Below are positions 52,405 through 60,208 of a DNA stretch of 64,000 nucleotides, in pieces (the stretch's first letter is position 1; each line of letters starts with the position of its first letter). Made by a program: the position numbers and the translations under genes. The notes under the pieces were generated by a model that saw only the letters and a list, made by a program, of their open reading frames with translations, did not search any database and had not been told where the DNA came from. Source of the stretch: an uncultured Cytophaga sp. (GTDB lineage Bacteria > Bacteroidota > Bacteroidia > Cytophagales > Cytophagaceae); contig NZ_CALMGQ010000159.1 in the NCBI RefSeq assembly GCF_937863595.1, forward strand, positions 1 to 64,000, read 5' to 3'.

Positions 52405-52701
52405 ATGAAAAAGCTACCCAACATTCACCCCGGAGAAGTGTTAATGGAAGAATTTTTAATTCCAATGGAAATTTCTTCGTACAGACTGGCAAAAGAAATC
52501 GGCATTCCGCAAACACGTGTAAGCGAAATTACCAAAGGACGTAGACGCATTACCGCGGACACTGCTTTACGCCTTAGTAAATACTTTGGCAACAGTGCTA
52601 AATTCTGGCTGGGCTTGCAAGATGATTACGATATTGAAGAAGAAGGTCAATTGATTGCTGAAGAATTGAAAGCGATTAAAAAAGTGGTGGTGGTTAAATA
52701 G
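52405..52701 (+). CDS. higA: HigA/VapI-type XRE antitoxin, without HigB
   Basis: A 98-residue protein of the HigA addiction-module family: NIHPGEVLMEEFLIPM at the start, an HTH (SSYRLAKEIGIPQTRVSEITKGRRRITADTA at about 24-54) and the FGNSAKFWLGLQDDYD ending. HigA normally follows a 90-residue HigB RNase gene; none is present here. The 264-residue unknown gene occupies that place. It may be an orphan regulator or part of a different toxin pair. Confidence 0.85.
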   Translation: MKKLPNIHPGEVLMEEFLIPMEISSYRLAKEIGIPQTRVSEITKGRRRITADTALRLSKYFGNSAKFWLGLQDDYDIEEEGQLIAEELKAIKKVVVVK

Positions 52702-52705
52702 TAGT

Positions 52706-52765
52706 CAAAGACTACAGAATGATACACACCAGTCACCGCTTCGCTAAAGACTGGCGCGAGTGGTG
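52706..52765 (+). repeat. REP-like unit, copy 2
   Basis: Same orientation as copy 1, bracketing the 51530-52701 gene pair. The core ACACCAGTCACCGCTTCGCT is identical. Confidence 0.75.
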
Positions 52766-52778
52766 GTTTAGTTTATCA

Positions 52779-52815
52779 TTAACGTCGTCGAGGTTTAAAA
52801 CCTCGACGACGTTAA
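52779..52815. terminator. Near-perfect 37-bp palindrome
   Basis: TTAACGTCGTCGAGGTTT and its exact complement are separated by a single A. A fragment of the 192-bp element end (TTTGGAATTTGTTTTTTGTC) follows at once. It could form a cruciform or a terminator before the acetyltransferase gene. Confidence 0.6.
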
Positions 52816-52859
52816 CGGTTTGGAATTTGTTTTTTGTCATTTGTTGTTTAATTTCCACC

Positions 52860-53306
52860 ATGCGTATCGAAATCCAAAAACTTAGCCCCTACCACATAGA
52901 CGAATTCATTGAATTGCTAGATCTATTTGAAGAGGTATTTGAAATAAAAAACGTCCAAGCTCCGAGTAGAATGTATTTGGAAGGATTGTTAGAAAAAGAA
53001 GATTTCTATGTTTTTGTTGCCGTATCTGAAGGAAAGATTGTAGGCGGACTTACTGCTTACAGTTTAATGCAATATTATTCAGAAACGCCCTTGGTATATA
53101 TTTATGATATAGCGGTGAGCAAACGGTTTCAAAACAAAGGCATTGGTAAAAAACTCATTTTAGGTATTAAAGATTATTGTCAAGAAACGGATGTGGAAGA
53201 AATATTTGTACATGCTATTGAAACAGATGAGCACCTGCTTGATTTTTATCGTTCAACTGGTGCGCAATCTCAAAAAGTCGTACATTTTTATTATCCGATG
53301 GGTTGA
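52860..53306 (+). CDS. GNAT acetyltransferase, AAC(3)-I-like
   Basis: A 148-residue single-domain acetyltransferase starting at ATG 52860; the longer open frame from 52719 reads through repeats. Key text: VAVSEGKIVGGLTAYSLMQYY, then YIYDIAVSKRFQNKGIGKKLI (acetyl-CoA loop, about 80-100) and DFYRSTGAQSQKVVHFYYP at the end. The order is that of the aminoglycoside 3-N-acetyltransferase I branch, but true substrate is unknown and resistance should not be assumed. Confidence 0.83.
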   Translation: MRIEIQKLSPYHIDEFIELLDLFEEVFEIKNVQAPSRMYLEGLLEKEDFYVFVAVSEGKIVGGLTAYSLMQYYSETPLVYIYDIAVSKRFQNKGIGKKLILGIKDYCQETDVEEIFVHAIETDEHLLDFYRSTGAQSQKVVHFYYPMG

Positions 53307-53404
53307 AGACTCTCATACGAAACCTCATAGGTGTGTTATCCATCACCTGATGTTTAATTATTAAAGCTGTATATCTAACAGAGAAAACCTCTAAAGTTTT
53401 TGAC

Positions 53405-53450
53405 AACAAAAATGCTCTACCTAACATTCGTCAAGTAGAGCATTTTTGTT
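53405..53450. terminator. Bidirectional terminator
   Basis: A perfect 16-bp stem (53405-53420 with 53435-53450) ends in a T-run on both strands. It separates the convergent acetyltransferase and T9SS protein genes. Confidence 0.85.
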
Positions 53451-53466
53451 ATTTAATAAGAATGGA

Positions 53467-54972
53467 TTATTTACTTAAAACAACACGTCTGTTTTCGGTT
53501 ACACCATCTACAGTGAGTTTAAGGATATAAACACCTGCAGAATAGTTTCCTAAATCCAACTGAGTTTCGCTCGAAATCATTTCAGTTAAAAGTGTCTTTC
53601 CATTCAATTCAATCAATTCAACACGAGTACTAGTCGTAATGTTTGAAACATTCAATACATTCTGCGTAGGATTTGGGAATAATTGAATCGTACTTAAAGC
53701 AGAAGTATTCGTAGTTGCCGTAGTAGTATTATTTTGAACACAAATAGTAAAGGTATTTGAAGTAGTACTTGTATAATAATTAGACACTTTTATAAAATAG
53801 GTAGTACCGATAGATAAATTATTAAGTGTCGCAACTTCAGCGCCACCCATTAATGGATTTTCATCTACACATTGAATAGGTGCCCCTCCACAAGTAGAGA
53901 AAACACCTACTATAGCATCTATATTATCTGAAGGAGCTGCAGTTACTGTTGCCGAACTAGCAGTTGCTGTAAATTTATAAAAAACATCTAAAAAGCCTGG
54001 GCATTGCGTTGTTATGGTTGATGTTGTAGCGTTTGCAAGCGTACCTAAAACTGGATTTGCGCAAGTTGTAGTGGGCGTTATTGAAATAGCACCTGAGCAT
54101 TCATCATTCATTGGAGTGGTAACCACATTGGGTGTACTTGAAATACATATCGTAAAATCAAAACTTGTCGGCAAAAACGATATACCATAATCTGCTACTT
54201 TAATATAATACGTCTCCCCAACAATCAAGTCTGACAAGTACAACAGTTCATTTTCGCCATCACTTGTATTGTCTGCACAATTAATATATGTACCGCCACA
54301 TTCACTGTATGCATTCAACATAAGGTCAATACCAACACCAGCTGTTGCTACGACTGTTGTCGTAGGTGCATTTGCCACAAACTTATAAAAAACATCTGAA
54401 TTGCCATTTGCGCAAGAAGAAGTTGTAAGAACTGTTGTAGTTGCATTTAATAAACTACCAGACACTACTGGTGAGCAGGTAATTGAAGGAGTCAATAATG
54501 TTGCCGTTGCACACTCATCATTAATTGGACGCAACACATTTACAACACAAATTGTAAAATCAGAGTTTGCAGGTAGCATTGCCAAATAATTTGAAACTTT
54601 AATATAATAGGTTGTACCTAGGGTTAATTCTTTTAACTTTAAACGTTCGATACCTCCCGATTTTGTTTGGTCTATACAATCAATATAAAATGATCCACAG
54701 GCATCAAATACACTTAATTTCAAATCTAAACTAGAATTTTCAGCAGGTGCTAAAGTAACGTCAACCGCAACGGCTGTAGCCACGAATTTATAGAATACAT
54801 CAAAATAACCACTACAATCCGTTGTTATAGTTGTGGTGGTAGCACCCGTTAATGTTCCACTGGTTGTTTGACACGTATTCGCGGGCGTTAAGGTAAGTGC
54901 TGACGAGCATTCATCTTGCGCAAAAGAACTAACGGTTGTTAAAAAACTGATTAGTAAAAGTACTTTTTTCAT
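53467..54972 (-). CDS. T9SS-exported protein with three repeated beta domains
   Basis: A 501-residue secreted protein with signal peptide (to SFAQ, about 19). Three similar domains (about 20-145, 150-280, 285-415) share the pattern DECS..A..LTP..C...SGTL.NAT..T, DVFYKF.A and TYYIKVSNY, and each holds paired Cys. They look like bacterial pre-peptidase C-terminal (PPC)-type domains. The final 75 residues are a T9SS tail (LFPNPTQN, GVYILKLTVDG, RRVVLSK). It has no catalytic part, so it is probably a surface or extracellular binding protein. Confidence 0.83.
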   Translation of the reverse strand: MKKVLLLISFLTTVSSFAQDECSSALTLTPANTCQTTSGTLTGATTTTITTDCSGYFDVFYKFVATAVAVDVTLAPAENSSLDLKLSVFDACGSFYIDCIDQTKSGGIERLKLKELTLGTTYYIKVSNYLAMLPANSDFTICVVNVLRPINDECATATLLTPSITCSPVVSGSLLNATTTVLTTSSCANGNSDVFYKFVANAPTTTVVATAGVGIDLMLNAYSECGGTYINCADNTSDGENELLYLSDLIVGETYYIKVADYGISFLPTSFDFTICISSTPNVVTTPMNDECSGAISITPTTTCANPVLGTLANATTSTITTQCPGFLDVFYKFTATASSATVTAAPSDNIDAIVGVFSTCGGAPIQCVDENPLMGGAEVATLNNLSIGTTYFIKVSNYYTSTTSNTFTICVQNNTTTATTNTSALSTIQLFPNPTQNVLNVSNITTSTRVELIELNGKTLLTEMISSETQLDLGNYSAGVYILKLTVDGVTENRRVVLSK

Positions 54973-55355
54973 AGAATATGATTTTTTCTCGAAGGTAATA
55001 AATAAAATTTTAGATTATTGAAATTTGAATGATAAGATTTCCAGTTCAATTTTAAATTTAATTGAACATTGAAATAATCACATTAAAATATTAGAACAAC
55101 TTGAATACAACATGTTAAAAGCAACATTTAAAACAAAACTATATTATGTTAGCTTTTCCACAAAAAATATTCATGAATATGTGAACTAAAAAATCATCTC
55201 CGCAAGAGTGGCATTTCCTACCAAATAGGGAGTAATAAATACCTATTAAATCACGTATATCAGTAATGGTCTATCTTAAGTAAATTTTCTGCGTTTAAAA
55301 TCTGGCTAATGACGTGATAGATTTTATTTTTTGGGGAATTTATGTTTTGATTTTT
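54973..55355. other. Gene-free AT-rich stretch
   Basis: Nothing is recognisable here except a near match to the -7 promoter consensus (TACCTTCG on the minus strand near 55000) before the T9SS protein gene. No hairpin repeats of the families seen elsewhere are present. Confidence 0.45.
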
Positions 55356-56030
55356 TCACTTCAGCCCCCAGGTCATCTCCTTCTTCCACTTCGGTCCGGG
55401 TCTTTTTTCAACCGTAAAACCTGCGGCTCGTAAGGTTCTTTTAAAGACAGACTGCGCACAGTAGGTTGTGAGTATACCGCCGTGAATCAAACTATCATAT
55501 ATCTTTTTAAAATTCGTTTCTGACCAAATATCATCTTGATGGTTTGGGGCAAAGGCATCAAAGTAACAAACGTTGAATGTATTTATAGGCAAGGATTTTT
55601 CTTCTAGTGTAGTCTTATATTTATAGATTGTAAAGTATTCAGACAGTTCCACTTTTTCTTCCCAAGCAGCTGCATGCAAGCGTTTGAAGCGCTCGGAAGA
55701 TTCGGGTTCGCCTAAAAGAGATGGATAATTTAACTGAGAAGTTACTTCTTCGACTATCGGATAGGGTTCCAACGTATGGTATTCAACCTTCAATTTTAAT
55801 GCCTCAGCTTTATTCCACGTAAGTAAGGCGTTAAGACCTGTACCGAAGCCCACTTCAAGTAAGACAACTTTTTCAAGTTCTTTAAAAATTAATAAACCGT
55901 GTTCAATGTATACATGTATGGATTCTTGAAAGGCTCCGTGTTTGGAATGGTAGGATTCATTCAATACAGAATCAAACAAGGTGTGTGAGCCGTCGCGGGA
56001 GAATACAAGCGAGATGTTGTTGGTGGACAT
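55356..56030 (-). CDS. mnmD: tRNA mnm5(s2)U34 methyltransferase, stand-alone
   Basis: A 224-residue SAM methyltransferase equal to the methylase half of MnmC. Family text: DGSHTLFDSVLNESYHSKHGAFQES at the start, LEVGFGTGLNALLT (SAM loop, about 58), YFDAFAPNHQDDIWS (about 154) and the ending GFTVEKRPGPKWKKEM. It completes wobble-uridine modification in tRNA. No FAD-dependent MnmC domain is attached, as usual for the stand-alone form. Confidence 0.9.
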   Translation of the reverse strand: MSTNNISLVFSRDGSHTLFDSVLNESYHSKHGAFQESIHVYIEHGLLIFKELEKVVLLEVGFGTGLNALLTWNKAEALKLKVEYHTLEPYPIVEEVTSQLNYPSLLGEPESSERFKRLHAAAWEEKVELSEYFTIYKYKTTLEEKSLPINTFNVCYFDAFAPNHQDDIWSETNFKKIYDSLIHGGILTTYCAQSVFKRTLRAAGFTVEKRPGPKWKKEMTWGLK

Positions 56031-56073
56031 GGGTGGTATTGAGCGTTAAAGTTATTTGCAATTTCACTTAATT

Positions 56074-56104
56074 CGTTGGCTAAAGCCAACGGCAATGAAA
56101 GCTG
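56074..56104. repeat. GGCAATGAAAGC hairpin repeat, second copy
   Basis: A small hairpin (CGTTGGCT/AGCCAACG) followed by GCAATGAAAGCTG. All 31 bases are the exact reverse complement of 11964-11994. Confidence 0.8.
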
Positions 56105-56245
56105 TGTCGCGGATTATAAGAGCAACTTTTCAGCTTTTTAAATCATCCAATTTATTAAATCAACCTTTAAGGCAAGATTCGGCACGTTTAATTGCAACAA
56201 AAGTTGATTCATAGGCATTCGTATATTCAATTAAACTACCAACCA

Positions 56246-56872
56246 TCATACATAAAAGTTTTCGACATTTAACTCTTTCTTTAGTTCCTGCATTTTTCCA
56301 GAAGGCATTATATCACTTTTAAAAAGAATTGTTCGAAATTCATATTTCCCCATATATTCTTTCACGATAATACCTCGTTTGTAATATTCTTTCCAGATCG
56401 GAATTAAATTATTTAATTCATCCGTTGTTACTATCAAAAATTTAATGTGAATTGGTAGACAAGAATCAATATGAATTTCAATCTGCGCAAGCCCATTATG
56501 TGTGATATCTTTATAGCCAAATGAATCACCTTGAATATAATTATATCTCAATTTTAACTTTTGAATATTCGATACTGGAAGTGTTTCTTCTGTACCATTA
56601 TTCATCCATTGTATAAAATCTAAATCAAAAATAAGTTGCCCTACAATATCAGTTTGCTTTGCCCAGTCACCGTAATATTTCCTAGTTGCAGACTTTCCAA
56701 ACAATAAGATGGGCAATACGATGAAAAAAATCAATAATGGATGAAGGTCAACTACTTTAATCAGGAACACAATAAGCCCAACCGATATAAAAGCAAAAAT
56801 CATAATAGCTACAGAACCATCTCTATCTACGATATCCTTATCGGGTCTTATTTGCTTAAAGGAAGTTTGCAT
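56246..56872 (-). CDS. Membrane protein of unknown function
   Basis: A 208-residue protein with two adjacent hydrophobic helices (about 22-40 and 44-60) and a soluble C-terminal part of about 145 residues with alternating strands and helices, which might be a PH-like fold. I recognise no family motif. It stands between repeat elements and has low-GC composition. Function unknown. Confidence 0.6.
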   Translation of the reverse strand: MQTSFKQIRPDKDIVDRDGSVAIMIFAFISVGLIVFLIKVVDLHPLLIFFIVLPILLFGKSATRKYYGDWAKQTDIVGQLIFDLDFIQWMNNGTEETLPVSNIQKLKLRYNYIQGDSFGYKDITHNGLAQIEIHIDSCLPIHIKFLIVTTDELNNLIPIWKEYYKRGIIVKEYMGKYEFRTILFKSDIMPSGKMQELKKELNVENFYV

Positions 56873-56914
56873 CGAAAGTATACAATTGAAATATCACTGT
56901 TGTAATAAACAAAT

Positions 56915-56966
56915 GCAGTCATTGACTGCAAAATAATAGACACGAGTCTGATTCGTTCGCCAGAGA
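56915..56966 (+). repeat. REP-like unit, copy 3
   Basis: Begins with hairpin GCAGTC-ATT-GACTGC, then AAAATAATAGACACGAGTC, and a degraded right half. Lies between the membrane protein and the wHTH-like gene. Confidence 0.7.
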
Positions 56967-56971
56967 GAGGT

Positions 56972-57223
56972 TCACCCAGCAATTTTCTTCAATACTTTTT
57001 CATCCGTAATTGTAATGGCGCTCTCTTGCATATTGATGATTTTCTCACCAATAAATTCAATCAATACATTCTCCGTAAACTCTTGAGGTAACCCTGCCAT
57101 TCTAGATAAATCTGGTAAAGATATTGTCATCGGTTCTTTTTCTTCTCCCGTACTAATATAAACAGCGTATATTTCTAATATTGCTTTCGCTAGTTGCTGG
57201 CGCTCTTTTTTTAATGGATTCAT
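56972..57223 (-). CDS. Small winged-helix-like protein
   Basis: An 83-residue cytoplasmic protein. Helices 1 and 2 are followed by ISLPDLSRMAGLPQEFTENVLIEFI and a short strand pair (NMQESAITITDEKVLKK), a layout like the C-terminal wHTH of Crp-type regulators without the sensor domain. It could bind DNA, but the evidence is only this pattern. REP-like units flank it on both sides. Confidence 0.6.
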   Translation of the reverse strand: MNPLKKERQQLAKAILEIYAVYISTGEEKEPMTISLPDLSRMAGLPQEFTENVLIEFIGEKIINMQESAITITDEKVLKKIAG

Positions 57224-57269
57224 AAATTTGAAATCGACTTAAATAAATGTAATGAGGTTTATACAAAAC

Positions 57270-57315
57270 GCAGTCGAAGACTGCAAAATAATAGATACGA
57301 GTCTAAAGTGAGCTC
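57270..57315 (+). repeat. REP-like unit, copy 4
   Basis: Hairpin GCAGTC-GAA-GACTGC, then AAAATAATAGATACGAGTC, with the right half degraded into AAAGTGAGCTC. Same orientation as the others. Confidence 0.7.
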
Positions 57316-57318
57316 TAG

Positions 57319-58224
57319 CTATTCTTCACCAAAATAATCATTATCTATACGTTTAATCTCAAACGTATTTACTTTAGATACAGCTAAATTGAAATCAATC
57401 ATTAAATCAGTTAATTGTTCCCCATCAATTAATACAATTTTTGTATCATTTTTAGGATGATATTCCTTAGCCTCATTCGTAAATCGTGAAGTTGTAATAA
57501 AAACACCTTTCTTCGCTCCTTGTCCTGCTAAAGCCCCAATAAACTTTTGAATTTCTGGCCGACCAACAACGCCTTCCCATCTTTTCGCTTGAATATATAT
57601 TACATCTAAACCCAATCTGTCTTCTTTAATAATCCCATCAATCCCTTCATCGCCTGAGCGACCAATTGAACGACCAGCATCTTGAATAGAACCACCATAA
57701 CCCATTTTGACTAACAGCTCGACAACTAAACTTTCGAAAAAAGATGGGGTGCAACTTTTTACTTTTAACAATAATTCTTGAGAAAGGTTTTTTCGAATAG
57801 TCAAATAACTACTTTCCAAAATTTCTTCTGGTGTAGCGTCGGATTGAGTGTTATCAATATCTACAGAAATACCTTCATCTTTTGAACGTCCTGTCCTTTC
57901 TAAAAAAGCAGGTAACGTTTTCAAAATTTTAATAGTTATTTCGGTTGGGTTATCCTTAAGGAATTGCTTTCCGGCTTCTGTAATTTTAAAACTACTTCGT
58001 TTAGTATTTTCAAGCAATCCTGCCATTTTGAAATAAGACTTAGCCCATGCAACTCTATTAGGAAATGTTTTAGCAACACCACTTGGTAAGTATTGATTTA
58101 ATTCCTCTTCACTCAATTTGAAATGAGCTGCTATCTTCTCATTTGTTTCAGAAGTTGTGTGCTCTAATCCATCAGAAATAATGTTTAAAAATGGACGCAT
58201 TATTTTTTGAAAATCTGGAATCAT
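57319..58224 (-). CDS. mrr: Mrr-family restriction endonuclease
   Basis: This 301-residue protein has an N-terminal winged-helix Mrr_N domain (about 1-95: RPFLNIISDGLEH ... ITEAGKQFL) and a C-terminal PD-(D/E)xK nuclease domain (about 165-285). Catalytic text is visible: FESLVVELLVKMGYGG, then the D of GDEGIDGII and IYIQAKRW as the QxK strand. Mrr enzymes cut methylated foreign DNA, so no partner methylase is needed and none is seen. It is flanked by REP-like units at both ends. Confidence 0.92.
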   Translation of the reverse strand: MIPDFQKIMRPFLNIISDGLEHTTSETNEKIAAHFKLSEEELNQYLPSGVAKTFPNRVAWAKSYFKMAGLLENTKRSSFKITEAGKQFLKDNPTEITIKILKTLPAFLERTGRSKDEGISVDIDNTQSDATPEEILESSYLTIRKNLSQELLLKVKSCTPSFFESLVVELLVKMGYGGSIQDAGRSIGRSGDEGIDGIIKEDRLGLDVIYIQAKRWEGVVGRPEIQKFIGALAGQGAKKGVFITTSRFTNEAKEYHPKNDTKIVLIDGEQLTDLMIDFNLAVSKVNTFEIKRIDNDYFGEE

Positions 58225-58258
58225 TATATTTAATCAATAAAGGTAATTACACAAAACG

Positions 58259-58318
58259 CAGTCAAAGACTGCAAGAATAATAGATACGAGTCCCGCTTCG
58301 CTCAAGACTCGCGCCAGA
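58259..58318 (+). repeat. REP-like unit, copy 5 (most complete)
   Basis: Both hairpins are intact: GCAGTC-AAA-GACTGC and CGAGTC...GACTCG around CGCTTCGCT. It is joined by AAGAATAATAGATA. This copy best defines the family. Confidence 0.8.
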
Positions 58319-58361
58319 AATAACCAGAAATATTCAGCATTAATTAAATGGTAGCGCAAAC

Positions 58362-58528
58362 CAGTTGTTGGTGGACGGCATGAATAACTCTTCGCTATTT
58401 TCAAATGTGTATTGGCCTAAACACCAACAACCGCATAAATAGTTCGATATTCAATCAGTTGTTGGTGAACGGCGTGAATTATTCTTCACTAGTTTCAAAT
58501 GTGCACAGGCCGAAACACCAACAACAGC
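58362..58528. repeat. Two direct copies of a 73-nt palindrome-ended unit
   Basis: Copies at 58362-58434 and 58456-58528 agree at most positions. Each starts CAGTTGTTGGTG and ends CACCAACAAC, so each can close on itself as a 10-bp stem with a long loop. Confidence 0.8.
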
Positions 58529-58597
58529 GTAAGTGAGTTAGCAAACACTGACCACTATTTACTGACCACTGAACACTATTTCCCACTGACCACTTTC

Positions 58598-59362
58598 TTA
58601 AATATCCCCCTTACACAAGAACCCTCCATTCAATAAGTTCTCTTTATTATACATAAACATAGAACCATCCGGGTTTGTTAATGTTCCGCCTGCGGCTTCT
58701 AATACTGCTTGGCCAGCAGCTGTATCCCACTCCATCGTTGGACCAGCACGGTAATATAAATCTGCAGCTCCTTCTGCTACTAAACAAAATTTGATTGAAC
58801 TGCCTGTAGTAATAAAATCCGTCACTTTATAATCCGCCAATACTTTTGCTTCGTCTTCTGAACTGTGCGAACGAGAACCAACCGCGGTACGACCTTGCTC
58901 TTCAGCCTTCCTTACTGTAATTGGCGTTTCTATTCCGTCTACAATTTTAAATGCACCTTTACCAACAACACCTGCATAAAGCGTGTCTGTTACTGGAATA
59001 TATACAACACCCATAACCGGGCGATTATTTTCCATTAAGGCAATATTTACTGTAAACTCGCCATTGCGTTTGATAAATTCTTTGGTACCATCCAATGGAT
59101 CTACCAACCAATATCTCTTCCAATCTTTGCGTTCTGCGTAGGGTGTTCCTTTTCCTTCTTCCGAAATCATCGGTATTTCTGGAAACTCACCTTTCAGTAA
59201 GGAATAAATTACTTGGTGTGCATTTTTATCGGCGACCGTTAAGGGAGATTTATCGTCTTTAATTTCAATTAAATCTGTAAAATCAGGTATAGCATACACT
59301 TCCATGATTGCTTTTCCGGCTACCATGCTGGCAATAATTGCATTCTCAAGTAAATTATTCAT
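58598..59362 (-). CDS. cysQ: 3'(2'),5'-bisphosphate nucleotidase
   Basis: A protein of about 254 residues of the inositol monophosphatase fold that removes phosphate from PAP/PAPS. Metal-binding motifs: ISEEGKG (about 68), DPLDGTKEFI (about 87) and MEWDTAAGQAVLEAAGG (about 211). The start is ATG 59362; TTG 59365 adds one residue. It is divergent from cysCDN, whose products make PAPS and so PAP. Confidence 0.92.
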   Translation of the reverse strand: MNNLLENAIIASMVAGKAIMEVYAIPDFTDLIEIKDDKSPLTVADKNAHQVIYSLLKGEFPEIPMISEEGKGTPYAERKDWKRYWLVDPLDGTKEFIKRNGEFTVNIALMENNRPVMGVVYIPVTDTLYAGVVGKGAFKIVDGIETPITVRKAEEQGRTAVGSRSHSSEDEAKVLADYKVTDFITTGSSIKFCLVAEGAADLYYRAGPTMEWDTAAGQAVLEAAGGTLTNPDGSMFMYNKENLLNGGFLCKGDI

Positions 59363-59565
59363 CAATTTTATTTTTATTTTCTATTCTGCAATTTAAGAAA
59401 ACTCCCTTACAATCTTTTGAAAAACTCATGCGTATCCAAACTCTTAATGGTAGGCTTTCTATAAGTCCATATTTTCGCTCTTTCTACTTAGCGTTCATTT
59501 TCAACAAAATGCTTTTTACTAGGCATTTAATTGCCAGAATAATGTGTTTTTAAGGCAAAAAGTCG

Positions 59566-59573
59566 TATTTTTG
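59566..59573 (+). promoter_or_regulatory. Promoter -7 box TATTTTTG of the cysC operon
   Basis: TATTTTTG fits TAnnTTTG, 23 bases before the cysC start. Confidence 0.55.
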
Positions 59574-59595
59574 AAATCGGTTTCAAATAAAGATT

Positions 59596-60189
59596 GTGAA
59601 TCACATACATCCTATATTCGATAAAATCCTTCAACGCGAGGATAAAGAAGCGCAGTTAAAACAACATTCCATTGTAATATGGATGGTTGGCTTATCTGGT
59701 TCAGGCAAAAGTACACTTGCAAAAGCATTAGAAAAAGATCTCTACGAACGTGGCTTTTTAACCACCTTATTAGATGGCGATAATCTTCGTACAGGCATTA
59801 ACAACAACTTAGGTTTTACCGAAGCAGACCGCACCGAGAATATCCGTCGTGCTGCTGAGACTTCTAAATTGTTTGCAGCGTGTGGCATCATCACCATTTG
59901 TTCGTTGATCAGTCCTACGGAAGAAATTCGTTCGATGTCTAAAAATATCATTGGCGAAAAGGATTATTTCGAATTGTTTATTCATACACCTATTGAAGTA
60001 TGCGAACAACGCGATGTAAAAGGCCTTTACAAAAAAGCACGTGCAGGCGAAATTAAAAACTTTACAGGCATTGATTCTCCATTTGAACATCCTACGCATC
60101 CTTCGTTAGAAGTACGTACCGATTTACATAGCTTAGAAGATTGTTTGCAACAAATATTAACGGCTATCCTTCCTAAAATTTCTTATTAA
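59596..60189 (+). CDS. cysC: Adenylylsulfate (APS) kinase
   Basis: A 197-residue kinase making PAPS from APS and ATP. P-loop MVGLSGSGKSTLAKAL (about 31), then LDGDNLRTGINNNLGF, ADRTENIRRAAE, and DVKGLYKKARAGEIKNFTGIDSPFE. The start is GTG 59596, 16 bases short of the family's usual P-loop distance with no ATG nearby. First of cysCDN. Confidence 0.93.
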   Translation: MNHIHPIFDKILQREDKEAQLKQHSIVIWMVGLSGSGKSTLAKALEKDLYERGFLTTLLDGDNLRTGINNNLGFTEADRTENIRRAAETSKLFAACGIITICSLISPTEEIRSMSKNIIGEKDYFELFIHTPIEVCEQRDVKGLYKKARAGEIKNFTGIDSPFEHPTHPSLEVRTDLHSLEDCLQQILTAILPKISY

Positions 60190-60208
60190 TTTTGTATTCC
60201 AATAGATT

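Larger units (their letters stand above)
58225..58597. other. Intergenic region of repeats between mrr and cysQ
   Basis: No gene. It holds REP-like copy 5, two copies of a 73-nt unit, and a short direct-repeat run in which ACTGACCACT occurs at 58547, 58561 and 58585. Confidence 0.65.

Noticed and set aside
52405-52701. Classical HigBA toxin-antitoxin operon
   Set aside because: No HigB-size RNase frame lies before or after the HigA gene.
52860-53306. Calling the acetyltransferase an aminoglycoside resistance gene
   Set aside because: Similarity is to the branch as a whole; no substrate evidence is in the sequence.
51411-58318. Integron cassette array
   Set aside because: The repeats lack the GTTRRRY/RYYYAAC ends of attC sites, genes between them are on both strands and no integrase is present.
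58362-58528. Two-repeat CRISPR remnant
   Set aside because: The units are 73 bases with internal palindrome ends and vary inside; the pattern is of a mobile palindrome, not repeat-spacer.
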